Below, one piece after another: positions 16,714 to 23,703 of a stretch of DNA of 23,703 bases (positions are counted from its first letter, which is position 1; each line of letters begins with the position of its first letter). Under the pieces are notes generated by a model that was not told the origin of the DNA, made no database searches, and was given only the letters and a program-made list of their open reading frames with translations. Origin of the DNA: Bacteroidota bacterium. Lineage in GTDB: Bacteria > Bacteroidota > Bacteroidia > Bacteroidales > VadinHA17. The stretch is taken from contig JAKAXP010000010.1 of assembly GCA_021816545.1 (NCBI GenBank), forward strand, positions 1-23,703, written 5' to 3'. Both the position numbers and the translations under genes were made by a program.

Positions 16714-16759
16714 TAAACGTACAAACTCATTTTGACGGAATGCTCCCCTTTTTCGGGGA
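16714..16759 (-). promoter_or_regulatory. Operator-promoter module for the OmpA-led operon
   Basis: On the minus strand: dyad TCCCCGAAAAAGGGGA (16759-16744), a 22-nt spacer, then the -7-like box TACGTTTA (16721-16714), 49 nt before the OmpA start. The dyad differs from that of the kinase promoter at one base in 16, in the same orientation relative to transcription. No TTTG at -33. The dyad can also be drawn as a 5-bp hairpin with T tract on the plus strand, but the matching 22-nt spacing at three promoters favours an operator. Confidence 0.65.
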
Positions 16760-16788
16760 TTTTTAAATTATGATGGATGAATGCAATA

Positions 16789-16834
16789 TCCCTGAAAAAG
16801 GGGAAGAGTGATAGACGAATAATAATTAGGTTTG
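16789..16834 (+). promoter_or_regulatory. Operator-promoter module for the kinase/regulator pair
   Basis: Dyad TCCCTGAAAAAGGGGA at 16789-16804, a 22-nt spacer, and TAGGTTTG at 16827-16834, a full match to TAnnTTTG. The start codon follows 17 nt later, as at the LamG gene. No -33 TTTG. If the regulator encoded downstream binds here, the system is autoregulated. Confidence 0.7.
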
Positions 16835-16851
16835 TATGTAATTTTCAATTC

Positions 16852-18780
16852 ATGAACCGCACTACCAAGAGGTATCGTCCTCTCATGTTGCTAGTTATCA
16901 GTTTTTTACTCTCTTCATTTCTCAATGCCCAGGCCCCTGACTCCCTTGACATCGCTGTCAGGGCAATCATTGATGGAAATGGGGTCATCCGCAGAGGCGG
17001 TAAAACACTAGCGTCAGATACACTGGATGTTATTCATTTTCTGGATAAAGCGGGGAAATATCAAAACACAGACTCGGATTCTGCCCTGGCTTATAATGAG
17101 AAAGCACTCAGCCTTGCGTTTAAGTCACGTTCATTGAGGCACCTTTCATTATCATTGCATTCAATGGGTGTCTATTGTCTCAACCATGAGATGTACAGGG
17201 ACGCCATGTCATATTTTCTCAAGTGCCTCACCATCGAAGAAAAAAGGGGAGATATCAATAGGATGGCTGACATATATACTGACCTGGGATCAGTCTATTA
17301 TTACCTTGAAGTCTTTGACAGGTCACTTGATTATAATCAGAGGGCACTTGATATTTACAATCGCCAAAATGACACTACAGGAATTGCAAAGGCATTGAGT
17401 CAGCTTGGAACGCTCCACAGTTCCAGAGAGTTCTGCGAAAAAAGAAGTAAGGAGGAGAAACTTATAGATTTTCAAACCGCCCTCGACTTTTATAACAAAT
17501 CAATTGAACTCTGGACTTTGATGGGTGACCAGGGTGGTGTTGCGAAAGACAACCAGAATATTGCAGCAGTGTACAATAAGCTGGAAAAGCCTGATATTGC
17601 CCTCACCTATGTACTTAAGGCACTTGACCACTTCAGGAAAGTGGATGATACTGAAGGGGTGCTTAGCACACTGTACACACTCGGGAAGACATATTACCGC
17701 CTGGGGGAGTACGGCAAATCAATTGAAGCCTTCAAGGAGTCAGAGAAGCTGAGTTTGGAAAGGAATTTCACAGGAGGCATTCAATATTTATATGAAGCAA
17801 TGTCATCGTCATACTATTTTCTGGGAGACTATCAAAACGCCTATCTGGGATATATTAAGTACATGACATTACGTGACTCGGTTTATAATGCTGAAAAGTC
17901 ACGGCAGATAATAGAGCTGGAGACAAAATACCAGAGTGAGCTGAGACAGAAGGAGATACTGAGGCTCAAGGCTGAGCAGAAACGCAGGAATGCCCTGCTT
18001 TATTTACTTTCCGCAATAGTGCTTCTGCTTGTATTTTCGATTTACTATCACCTGCGCCTCTCAAGAAAGAACAGGATTATTGACCTCCAGAACCTTCAGC
18101 TCAAGGAGGATAAAATCAGGGAGCTGGAGCAGGAGAGGCTTTACCTTGCCACAAAATCAGTCATGGAAGGCGAGGAGGCCGAAAGGACCAGGCTGGCCAG
18201 TGACCTTCACAACGGCCTTGGCGGTTTATTGTCAGGAATAAAAATCAATCTCTCATCAATGAAGGAAAATGCTGTCATCACGCATGAAAATGTTGCCGCA
18301 TTTAATCATGCCCTGTCGCTTCTTGACACATCCATTAGCGAACTGCGAAGGATTGCCCACAACCTTATGCCCGAAACGCTGAATCATTATGGCCTCAAGA
18401 CAGCAATTGAGGATTTCTGCACCCAGGTGGCTCCCTCCGGAAAGCCGGAATTGAGCTTTCACTTCTTCGGTGATGAAATAAGATACACAAGGGAACTTGA
18501 GCTGACGATGTACCGCGTCATTCAGGAGCTCGTCAACAATGCGCTCAAGCACTCTGATGCCACGACAATAAATATCCAGATGTTCTGTGAATCAAACCGC
18601 CTGTCGGCTCAGGTTACTGACAACGGCAGGGGATTTGACACTGCTCAGGGAGGAATTGAAGGCCGGGGCAAGGGATTCGAAAATATCAGGGACCGTATCA
18701 CAACCCTGAACGGAAGGCTTGAGATTTGGAGCCAGCCGGGACAGGGAACAGAAGTAAGTGTTGAGATCGAAATCAAATAG
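16852..18780 (+). CDS. TPR-containing sensor histidine kinase (HisKA_3 type)
   Basis: 642 residues. The N-terminus is a signal peptide or anchor (LMLLVISFLLSSFLNAQ). Residues about 90-350 form tetratricopeptide repeats (SLHSMGVYCLNHEMYRDAMS, DIYTDLGSVYYYLEVFDRSL, TLYTLGKTYYRLGEYGKSIE) that lie in the periplasm and presumably sense a protein or peptide. One membrane helix follows at about 380-400, then a cytoplasmic coiled coil. The dimerisation/phosphotransfer helix contains ERTRLASDLHNGLGG with the phosphoacceptor His453. The ATPase domain has the N box QELVNNALKHSD (Asn562/563), G1 DNGRGFD (Asp590) and G2 GRGKGFENI. This is the NarX/DegS-like class that pairs with LuxR-type regulators. The start at 16852 is chosen over 16777, which would make the operator coding. 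It is followed after 2 nt by its partner regulator and is divergent from the OmpA operon. Confidence 0.93.
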   Translation: MNRTTKRYRPLMLLVISFLLSSFLNAQAPDSLDIAVRAIIDGNGVIRRGGKTLASDTLDVIHFLDKAGKYQNTDSDSALAYNEKALSLAFKSRSLRHLSLSLHSMGVYCLNHEMYRDAMSYFLKCLTIEEKRGDINRMADIYTDLGSVYYYLEVFDRSLDYNQRALDIYNRQNDTTGIAKALSQLGTLHSSREFCEKRSKEEKLIDFQTALDFYNKSIELWTLMGDQGGVAKDNQNIAAVYNKLEKPDIALTYVLKALDHFRKVDDTEGVLSTLYTLGKTYYRLGEYGKSIEAFKESEKLSLERNFTGGIQYLYEAMSSSYYFLGDYQNAYLGYIKYMTLRDSVYNAEKSRQIIELETKYQSELRQKEILRLKAEQKRRNALLYLLSAIVLLLVFSIYYHLRLSRKNRIIDLQNLQLKEDKIRELEQERLYLATKSVMEGEEAERTRLASDLHNGLGGLLSGIKINLSSMKENAVITHENVAAFNHALSLLDTSISELRRIAHNLMPETLNHYGLKTAIEDFCTQVAPSGKPELSFHFFGDEIRYTRELELTMYRVIQELVNNALKHSDATTINIQMFCESNRLSAQVTDNGRGFDTAQGGIEGRGKGFENIRDRITTLNGRLEIWSQPGQGTEVSVEIEIK

Positions 18781-18782
18781 TC

Positions 18783-19427
18783 ATGTCTTCGGAGTCAATG
18801 ATGCCGGGCAAAAAGGTTCTCATCGTGGAGGATCACCCCATAGTCTCGGACAGCCTGTTCCGCCTGATTAATGAAACCTTTGAAAATACTACATGTGTGC
18901 ACGCTGCAACCGGAGCAAAAGGGCTTTCATACCTTAACGGAAATCATTTCGACATAGTGCTGCTAGACATTAACCTGCCGGACATGTCAGGGATAGAGTT
19001 CTGTAACCAGGCAAGATCCAGGTTCCCGGAGCTGAAAGTCCTGGTTGTTACGTCCCTTGCCCAGAGACATGTAATTGACAAAGCCATCCAGTCCGGGGTC
19101 ATGGGATTTGTGCTGAAAACATCGGACATCAGGGATATTACTGAAGGTATCAGGCAGGTAATGGCTGGCAATGTATACTTCGGCCTGGGAGTAAAGAACC
19201 TGATGGAGGGTCACCCTGTCAGCGGTTCATCGGAACCGGTCATTACACGGCGCGAAAGCGAAATACTCAGGCTTATAGCTGACGGATTTACAAACCAGGA
19301 AATAGCAGACAGGCTATTCATAAGCAGCTCAACGGTTGACAGTCACCGGAAGAACCTGCTTGTAAAATTCAACTCCAAAAACACAGCAGCACTCGTCAAG
19401 ACAGCAATTTCAAAAGGGATAATATAG
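18783..19427 (+). CDS. NarL/FixJ-family response regulator
   Basis: 214 residues. The receiver domain (about 10-125) has the acidic pocket Glu16/Asp17, phosphoacceptor Asp62 in LLDINLPDMSG, Thr90 and Lys112 in VLKTS, so all key residues are present. A GerE/LuxR helix-turn-helix follows (about 150-214), with RRESEILRLIADGFTNQEIA and SSSTVDSHRKNLLVKF as the core and recognition helices. It begins 2 nt after the kinase stop, so the two are one operon. NarL-type dimers bind 7-2-7 inverted heptamers, which matches the 16-bp dyads found before the kinase, the OmpA operon and the LamG gene; regulation of these is inferred. The stop codon is followed after three bases by a 53-bp tandem repeat. Confidence 0.93.
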   Translation: MSSESMMPGKKVLIVEDHPIVSDSLFRLINETFENTTCVHAATGAKGLSYLNGNHFDIVLLDINLPDMSGIEFCNQARSRFPELKVLVVTSLAQRHVIDKAIQSGVMGFVLKTSDIRDITEGIRQVMAGNVYFGLGVKNLMEGHPVSGSSEPVITRRESEILRLIADGFTNQEIADRLFISSSTVDSHRKNLLVKFNSKNTAALVKTAISKGII

Positions 19428-19430
19428 TCC

Positions 19431-19589
19431 TGCGGTCCTGTCGGAGCGCAGCGGAGATCCCGACCGGCAGGTCGGGACGGTCTTGCGGTCCTGTCGGAGC
19501 GCAGCGGAGATCCCGACCGAAAGGTCGGGACGGTCTTGCGGTCCTGTCGGAGCGCAGCGGAGATCCCGACCGGCAGGTCGGGACGGTTT
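19431..19589. repeat. 53-bp tandem repeat, three copies, with internal hairpins
   Basis: Three head-to-tail units begin at 19431, 19484 and 19537, and a partial fourth starts at 19590. Each contains TCGGAGCGCAGCGGAGA followed by an 8-bp stem TCCCGACC/GGTCGGGA. The loop is GGCA in units 1 and 3 and GAAA in unit 2; the stem is unchanged. Between units is CGGTCTTGCGGTCC, sharing its word with the 8-bp repeat at 104-135. The tract begins three bases after the response regulator stop and may form a stable RNA 3' structure. The whole gap 19428-19755 otherwise holds only the DUF2851 promoter. Confidence 0.9.
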
Positions 19590-19695
19590 TGCGGTTTTAC
19601 GGTTTTAACAGCAGCTATAACCGGGCCGGGTTTCATTAACCTGTGAAACTGGCCACCCTGACCGCACAATTTTTATTTTGCACCTTTCCCGGTCA

Positions 19696-19727
19696 CTTGC
19701 TTCAATGCGGGCTTGTTCGTATCTTTG
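19696..19727 (+). promoter_or_regulatory. Promoter of the DUF2851 gene
   Basis: CTTG at 19696-19699, a 20-nt spacer and TATCTTTG at 19720-19727. The -7 box is a full match to TAnnTTTG and the -33 box matches three of four. The start codon is 28 nt downstream. Confidence 0.6.
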
Positions 19728-19755
19728 TTAAGCTGCATTTCTTAATATAACCACC

Positions 19756-21078
19756 ATGAAAGAAGAGTTCCTCCACTGGCTGTGGAAAAACCTGTTCTTT
19801 GACGGCGGAAGCCTGTGCGACAGGGAGGCCGGACCGATAGAAGTAATCACCCCCGGGGTATACAACCGTGACTCCGGGCCTGACTTCTTCAATACAAGGC
19901 TGGTAATCGGGGGCACCGAATGGGCCGGAAATACCGAGATCCATGTCAGTGCATCCGACTGGTACCGGCACGGCCATCATACCGATCATGCATATGATAA
20001 TGTGATCCTGCATCTTGTGCATAATGAGGATGCAGATGTCTACACTGCATCTGGGCGGCGGCTGATAACGGCCCGGCCCTTCTTTGATCCGGCACTGTGG
20101 GAAAACTATATCGATTTTGTCAACAATCCCTCGCCGCTTGCGTGCAGCGGTCTTATAGGGATGACTGACGGATTCAGGGTGAAGCACTGGCTCTGGACTG
20201 TCGCCGTGGAACGGCTCGAACGGAAACATGACGAGATCAGGGAGATTCTTTCAAGGACCGGCAATGACTGGGAGGAGACCCTTTACCGGCTGGTCTCGCG
20301 GTATTTCGGGTTCCGCGTGAATACTGACCCGTTTGAAATGCTTGCCTCCCGGCTGCCGCTTAAGATTATCAGGAAGCATGCGGACAACCTGCTGCAGGTT
20401 GAGGCACTGCTCTTTGGCACGGCTGGTCTGCTTGACGAGGCACTATTCAGGGAGGCTGTGAATGACGGCTATTATCTGCTGCTGTCGAGGGAGTACCGGG
20501 TGTTGCGCACGAAATACTCTCTTCAGCCAGTGGACGGGTGGCTCTGGAAGTTTCACCGGCTGCGGCCCGCCAATTTCCCGACTGTGAGACTCTCCCAGCT
20601 GGCGGCACTGCTTGCGCACAGCGATGGGCTCTTCTCGAGGGTACTCGACTGCCGTGACCGGGAGAGCCTCAGAGCACTGCTGAGCGTCAGCGCCTCACCC
20701 TATTGGAACAGCCACTACCAGTTCGGTCGCGAGGTGCCTTTCATGGCGGGCCGCGCCGGGAAACAGTCTGTTGACCTGCTCATCATCAATGCGGTTGCAC
20801 CCCTTCTCTTTGTCTACGGCAAGGTGAGACAACAGCAGGAATGGTGCGACAGGGCGGTGGAGATACTTGATTCTCTCCCTCCGGAGGAGAACAGCGTGGT
20901 GACCGACTTCGCAAAGGCAGGCCTCCGGCCTAAATCGGCTTTCGCCTCCCAGGCACTGATTGAACTCAGAAACCTGCGATGCAGGTTCCACCGGTGCCTC
21001 GACTGCACAATCGGGTCATCACTCATAGCCATGGGGCAGAAGATAAGGAAGTCAGATTCCCTGTTTCTGGAACCGTAA
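19756..21078 (+). CDS. DUF2851 family protein
   Basis: 440 residues, cytoplasmic (no signal peptide). The opening matches what I know of DUF2851 proteins of Bacteroidota: EEFLHWLWKN near residue 3, then GVYNRDSGPDFFNTRLVIGG and GNTEIHVSASDWYRHGHHTD (about residues 34-75) and VILHLVHNEDADV. The His-rich HGHHTD region and VILHLVHNED look like a conserved metal-binding or catalytic core with a distant resemblance to nuclease-like folds, but this is not established. The C-terminal half is helical, ending with a Cys-containing segment (CRFHRCLDCTIG). Length is normal for the family. It has its own promoter and is not part of the two-component regulon. Function unknown. Confidence 0.85.
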   Translation: MKEEFLHWLWKNLFFDGGSLCDREAGPIEVITPGVYNRDSGPDFFNTRLVIGGTEWAGNTEIHVSASDWYRHGHHTDHAYDNVILHLVHNEDADVYTASGRRLITARPFFDPALWENYIDFVNNPSPLACSGLIGMTDGFRVKHWLWTVAVERLERKHDEIREILSRTGNDWEETLYRLVSRYFGFRVNTDPFEMLASRLPLKIIRKHADNLLQVEALLFGTAGLLDEALFREAVNDGYYLLLSREYRVLRTKYSLQPVDGWLWKFHRLRPANFPTVRLSQLAALLAHSDGLFSRVLDCRDRESLRALLSVSASPYWNSHYQFGREVPFMAGRAGKQSVDLLIINAVAPLLFVYGKVRQQQEWCDRAVEILDSLPPEENSVVTDFAKAGLRPKSAFASQALIELRNLRCRFHRCLDCTIGSSLIAMGQKIRKSDSLFLEP

Positions 21079-21136
21079 TACCCTGGCTGTGCTCTCTTCG
21101 CCCGGTTATTAACAATCAAATAAAGTTTTCAGAGCG

Positions 21137-21161
21137 CGCAACTTTTGGTATCAAAATTGCG
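21137..21161 (+). terminator. Weak hairpin after the DUF2851 gene
   Basis: CGCAACTTTTG (21137-21147) can pair with CAAAATTGCG (21152-21161) with one bulged C and a GTAT loop. It lies 58 nt after the stop and is followed by TCTTTCC rather than a full T tract, so terminator function is doubtful. Confidence 0.3.
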
Positions 21162-21248
21162 TCTTTCCAAAAAAGACCACCTGATGCGACCCTTCCCCGC
21201 ATAACAGGAAGGCCGGCCGACGTCAAATGCAAAAAATTATTCAAATTG

Positions 21249-21281
21249 TTTGAATTATTACAAAATAGAGTTGTATCTTTG
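21249..21281 (+). promoter_or_regulatory. Promoter of rpsO
   Basis: TTTG at 21249-21252, a 21-nt spacer and TATCTTTG at 21274-21281: both boxes match the Bacteroidota housekeeping promoter fully. The leader to the start codon is about 40 nt. It contrasts with the three dyad promoters, which lack the -33 box. Confidence 0.8.
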
Positions 21282-21326
21282 CGATCCAAAATTGGAGAAT
21301 TTATTAACAATCTATTGGATAAGGAT

Positions 21327-21596
21327 ATGTATTTGACTACGGAGAAGAAACAGGAATTTTTCAAGACATTCGGATCATCAGAGATGGACACAGGAAGCGC
21401 TGAGGGTCAGATTGCTCTTTTCTCCTACAGGATTGCCCACCTTACAGAGCACCTAAAGAAGAACAAGAAGGACTTCAGCACGCAGCGGGCGCTTATCAGC
21501 CTCGTCGGAAAAAGAAGGCGCTTGCTGGACTATCTGAAAGTTAAGGATATTAGCAGGTATCGCGAGATAATCAAGGCACTGAACCTGCGTAAGTAA
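21327..21596 (+). CDS. rpsO: 30S ribosomal protein S15
   Basis: 89 residues, the normal length for S15, which binds 16S rRNA in the platform of the small subunit. Recognisable blocks are GSAEGQIALFSYRIAHLTEH (about 23-42), the HLKKNKKDFSTQRAL loop (about 42-56) and LVGKRRRLLDYLK (about 59-71). The start at ATG 21327 matches the family; the frame is open far upstream (to 20979) but that would run through the promoter. It precedes pnp, a classical rpsO-pnp order, with a terminator between them. In other bacteria S15 represses its own translation by binding its mRNA; the sequence here does not show whether that holds. Confidence 0.97.
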   Translation: MYLTTEKKQEFFKTFGSSEMDTGSAEGQIALFSYRIAHLTEHLKKNKKDFSTQRALISLVGKRRRLLDYLKVKDISRYREIIKALNLRK

Positions 21597-21602
21597 AGAA
21601 AG

Positions 21603-21629
21603 AAAAAGGCAATTACGGTTGCCTTTTTT
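21603..21629 (+). terminator. Terminator between rpsO and pnp
   Basis: AAAAAGGCAA (21603-21612) and TTGCCTTTTT (21619-21628) form a 10-bp stem with a TTACGG loop, ending in a T6 tract. It begins 6 nt after the rpsO stop. It should end most rpsO transcripts while some may read through into pnp. Confidence 0.85.
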
Positions 21630-21688
21630 AATTCCCTTACAAGTAGTCCCCATTTTTATCAATTATCCCGTAATAATTTGAGAACTAA

Positions 21689-23703
21689 ATGTATAAGTTA
21701 ATTGAAAAGAGTATTGACCTTGGCGATGGCCGGTCAATAGTAATTGAAACGGGCAAGCTGGCCAAGCAGGCTGACGGCGCCGTGGTTGTAAGGATGGGTA
21801 AGACCATGCTTCTGGCCACTGTTGTTGCCGCAAAGGATGCGAAGGAAGATGTTGACTTCATGCCGCTGTCCGTTGAGTACAAGGAAAAGTATGCGGCATC
21901 GGGCCGCTTTCCCGGTGGTTTCCTCAAGAGAGAAGCCAGACCCGGTGACAATGAGATTCTGATCTCAAGACTGGTTGACAGGGCACTTCGCCCTCTCTTC
22001 CCGGATGACTACCATGCGGAAGTTTTCGTTACAATCAACCTTATCTCGGCTGAAAAGGATATCATGCCTGATGCGCTTGCAGGGCTTGCAGCATCAGCTG
22101 CACTTGCAGTGTCAGACATTCCTTTCCACGGCCCCATTTCAGAGGTCAGGGTTGCAAGGGTGAACGGCGAGTTCATTGTGAACCCCACCTTTGAACAGGT
22201 TGAAACGGCAGACCTTGACATCATCGTCGGAGCGACCTATGATAATATCATGATGGTTGAAGGTGAGATGAAAGAGGTTTCAGAGGATGTGATGCTCGAG
22301 GCACTCCGTATTGCCCATGAGGCAATCAAGCCGCAATGTATTGCGCAGAACGAGCTTGCCGAGATGGTTGGCAAGACCGTGAAGCGTGAGTATTGCCATG
22401 AAAGGAATGACGAGGAACTTCGCAAGAAGGTGTGGGCTGATACATATGACAAGACATATGCACTTGCTGCAAGCGGATCGGACAAGAAAACGCGTACTGA
22501 CGGTTTTGATGCAATAAAGGCTGATTTCCTGGCACAGTTCCCGGAAGATGCCCCCGCAGATGAGATGCTTGTTAACAAATATTTCCACGATGTGGAGAAA
22601 GAAGCTGCACGCCGCCTTGTCCTCGATGAGCGCAGGCGTCTTGACGGTCGCAAGCCTGACGAAATCCGCCCAATATGGTGTGAGATCGATCCGCTTCCCG
22701 CAGCCCACGGCTCAGCTATTTTTACCCGCGGTGAGACACAGTCACTTACCACTGTCACTCTCGGCACCAAGCTCGATGAGAAAATGGTTGATGAGGTTCT
22801 CAGGCAGGGTTCGGAGAAATTTACCCTTCACTATAATTTCCCGCCGTTCGCCACTGGCGAAGCCAAGGCAGCACGCGGCACCAGCCGCAGGGAAATCGGA
22901 CACGGCAACCTGGCACACAGGGCCCTTAAGAACATGATGCCTCCCGAGGAGACCAACCCGTATGCAATACGCGTTGTATCTGACATCCTCGAATCAAACG
23001 GCTCATCTTCAATGGCAACAGTCTGCGCCGGTACGCTGGCACTGATGGATGCAGGCATAAAGATTGCCAAACCGGTATCAGGCATCGCAATGGGACTGAT
23101 AACCGACAAGGACGGCAAGAAATTCGCAGTTCTTTCGGATATCCTCGGAGATGAAGATCACCTGGGCGACATGGACTTCAAGGTCACAGGCACACGTGAC
23201 GGTATTACCGCCACCCAGATGGACATCAAGGTTGATGGCCTTCCCTATGAGGTTCTCAAGCAGGCTCTTGAGCAGGCACGTCGGGGAAGGATGCACATCC
23301 TTGACATCATGGAGCAGACAATAGCCGAGCCCAGACCTGATCTCAAGCCGCATGCACCGAGGATAGAGAAGATCTATATACCCAAGGAGATGATTGGTGC
23401 TGTTATAGGCCCCGGCGGAAAGATAATCCAGGATATCCAGGCCACTACCGGTGCAACTATAGTGATCGAGGAAATCAACGGACAGGGAATGGTGGATGTC
23501 TTCGGAGACAACTACGATGTCATCAGGGCCGCCCTCGACAGGATCAATGCCATCTGCGCTGTACCAGAGGTAGGTAAGGTTTATACCGGCAAGGTGAAGA
23601 CAATCACCCAGTTCGGTGCCTTCGTTGAGATACTTCCAAACAAGGATGGTCTTCTTCACATCTCAGAGATGGACTGGAAGAAGGTCGGCACCGTTGAGGA
23701 GCT
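21689..23703 (+). CDS. pnp: Polynucleotide phosphorylase (cut by the window end)
   Basis: 671 complete codons, running off the window. PNPase degrades RNA 3' to 5' with phosphate and is a trimer in the cytoplasm, often in the degradosome. Two RNase PH cores are present: the first has SGRFPGGFLKREARPGDNEI (about 71-90), the second FTRGETQSLTTVTLG (about 347-361) and the catalytic region LGDEDHLGDMDFKVTGTRDG (about 488-507), with acidic residues intact. The KH domain shows VIGPGGKII (Gly-Pro-Gly-Gly at about 574-577). The S1 domain starts at VGKVYTGKVKTITQFGAFVE (about 630). What is missing is the rest of S1 and any C-terminal tail; the family is usually about 700-750 residues. Start ATG 21689 lies 92 nt after the rpsO stop. 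There is no clear promoter of its own, so expression may depend on rpsO read-through. Confidence 0.97.
   Translation, partial: MYKLIEKSIDLGDGRSIVIETGKLAKQADGAVVVRMGKTMLLATVVAAKDAKEDVDFMPLSVEYKEKYAASGRFPGGFLKREARPGDNEILISRLVDRALRPLFPDDYHAEVFVTINLISAEKDIMPDALAGLAASAALAVSDIPFHGPISEVRVARVNGEFIVNPTFEQVETADLDIIVGATYDNIMMVEGEMKEVSEDVMLEALRIAHEAIKPQCIAQNELAEMVGKTVKREYCHERNDEELRKKVWADTYDKTYALAASGSDKKTRTDGFDAIKADFLAQFPEDAPADEMLVNKYFHDVEKEAARRLVLDERRRLDGRKPDEIRPIWCEIDPLPAAHGSAIFTRGETQSLTTVTLGTKLDEKMVDEVLRQGSEKFTLHYNFPPFATGEAKAARGTSRREIGHGNLAHRALKNMMPPEETNPYAIRVVSDILESNGSSSMATVCAGTLALMDAGIKIAKPVSGIAMGLITDKDGKKFAVLSDILGDEDHLGDMDFKVTGTRDGITATQMDIKVDGLPYEVLKQALEQARRGRMHILDIMEQTIAEPRPDLKPHAPRIEKIYIPKEMIGAVIGPGGKIIQDIQATTGATIVIEEINGQGMVDVFGDNYDVIRAALDRINAICAVPEVGKVYTGKVKTITQFGAFVEILPNKDGLLHISEMDWKKVGTVEE

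Noticed and set aside
16694..16725. Alternative OmpA promoter: TTTG (16725-16722), 20-nt gap, TATCTTCA (16701-16694) on the minus strand
   Set aside because: The -7 box misses the TTTG end at two positions, whereas TACGTTTA at 16721-16714 has the 22-nt spacing to the dyad shared by two other promoters. It could still be a weak second start.
16744..16765. Short hairpin with T tract (CCCC/GGGG) as a terminator
   Set aside because: The stem is only 5 bp, no gene ends just upstream on the plus strand, and the same dyad occurs at two other promoters at fixed spacing.
19431..19589. CRISPR array
   Set aside because: Units are contiguous with no unique spacers and no cas genes are present.
19343..19669. 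108-codon minus-strand open frame
   Set aside because: It is read through the 53-bp tandem repeat and antisense to the regulator's end; composition is repeat-driven.
20979..21326. N-terminal extension of S15
   Set aside because: It runs through the DUF2851 end and the rpsO promoter; family length supports the start at 21327.

Overview
The window looks like a chromosomal piece of a Bacteroidota genome, probably from an environmental Bacteroidales-type lineage. The evidence is the Bacteroidota-style promoter boxes (TTTG, about 20 nt, then TAnnTTTG), a DUF2851-family gene (a family I associate with Bacteroidota), a periplasmic-TPR sensor kinase paired with a NarL/LuxR-type regulator, and many Bacteroidota-type signal peptides. 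No tRNA, rRNA, transposase or CRISPR array was seen.

Layout. (1) 1-157: a possible gene tail cut by the window edge and short tandem repeats. (2) 158-1396, minus: an MFS exporter whose last codons run through a 7-bp repeat. (3) 1579-2241, plus: a LamG-fold lipoprotein ending at a strong hairpin. (4) 2321-16664, minus: ten co-directional genes, nearly all with signal peptides, tightly packed (two 4-nt ATGA overlaps and gaps of 14-90 nt). In transcription order they encode an OmpA-type anchor with a ConA-like domain, a MORN_2-repeat protein, a 1033-residue TPR/beta-repeat protein, a first member of a three-paralog family, a leucine-rich-repeat protein, a protein with a possible TolB-N/CsgG-like half, a coiled-coil protein, two more paralogs, and an 829-residue lipoprotein-like protein with a Pro/Thr linker. 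(5) 16852-19427, plus: a TPR sensor histidine kinase and its response regulator, divergent from the OmpA operon. (6) 19431-19589: a 53-bp tandem repeat with internal hairpins. (7) 19756-23703, plus: conserved genes encoding a DUF2851 protein, ribosomal protein S15 and polynucleotide phosphorylase (cut by the window end).

The main new observation is regulatory. A 16-bp dyad (TCCCCTTTTTCAGGGA and close variants) occurs three times, each exactly 22 nt upstream of a TAnnTTTR -7 box. The three promoters are those of the LamG lipoprotein, the kinase/regulator pair and the OmpA-led operon. None has a recognisable -33 TTTG. This fits an activator site centred near -43, and the 7-2-7 dyad shape suits a NarL-type regulator. 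I infer that 1.5-19.4 kb is one functional unit: an autoregulated two-component system driving an envelope or exported protein assembly of unknown function. I do not recognise the operon as a described system.
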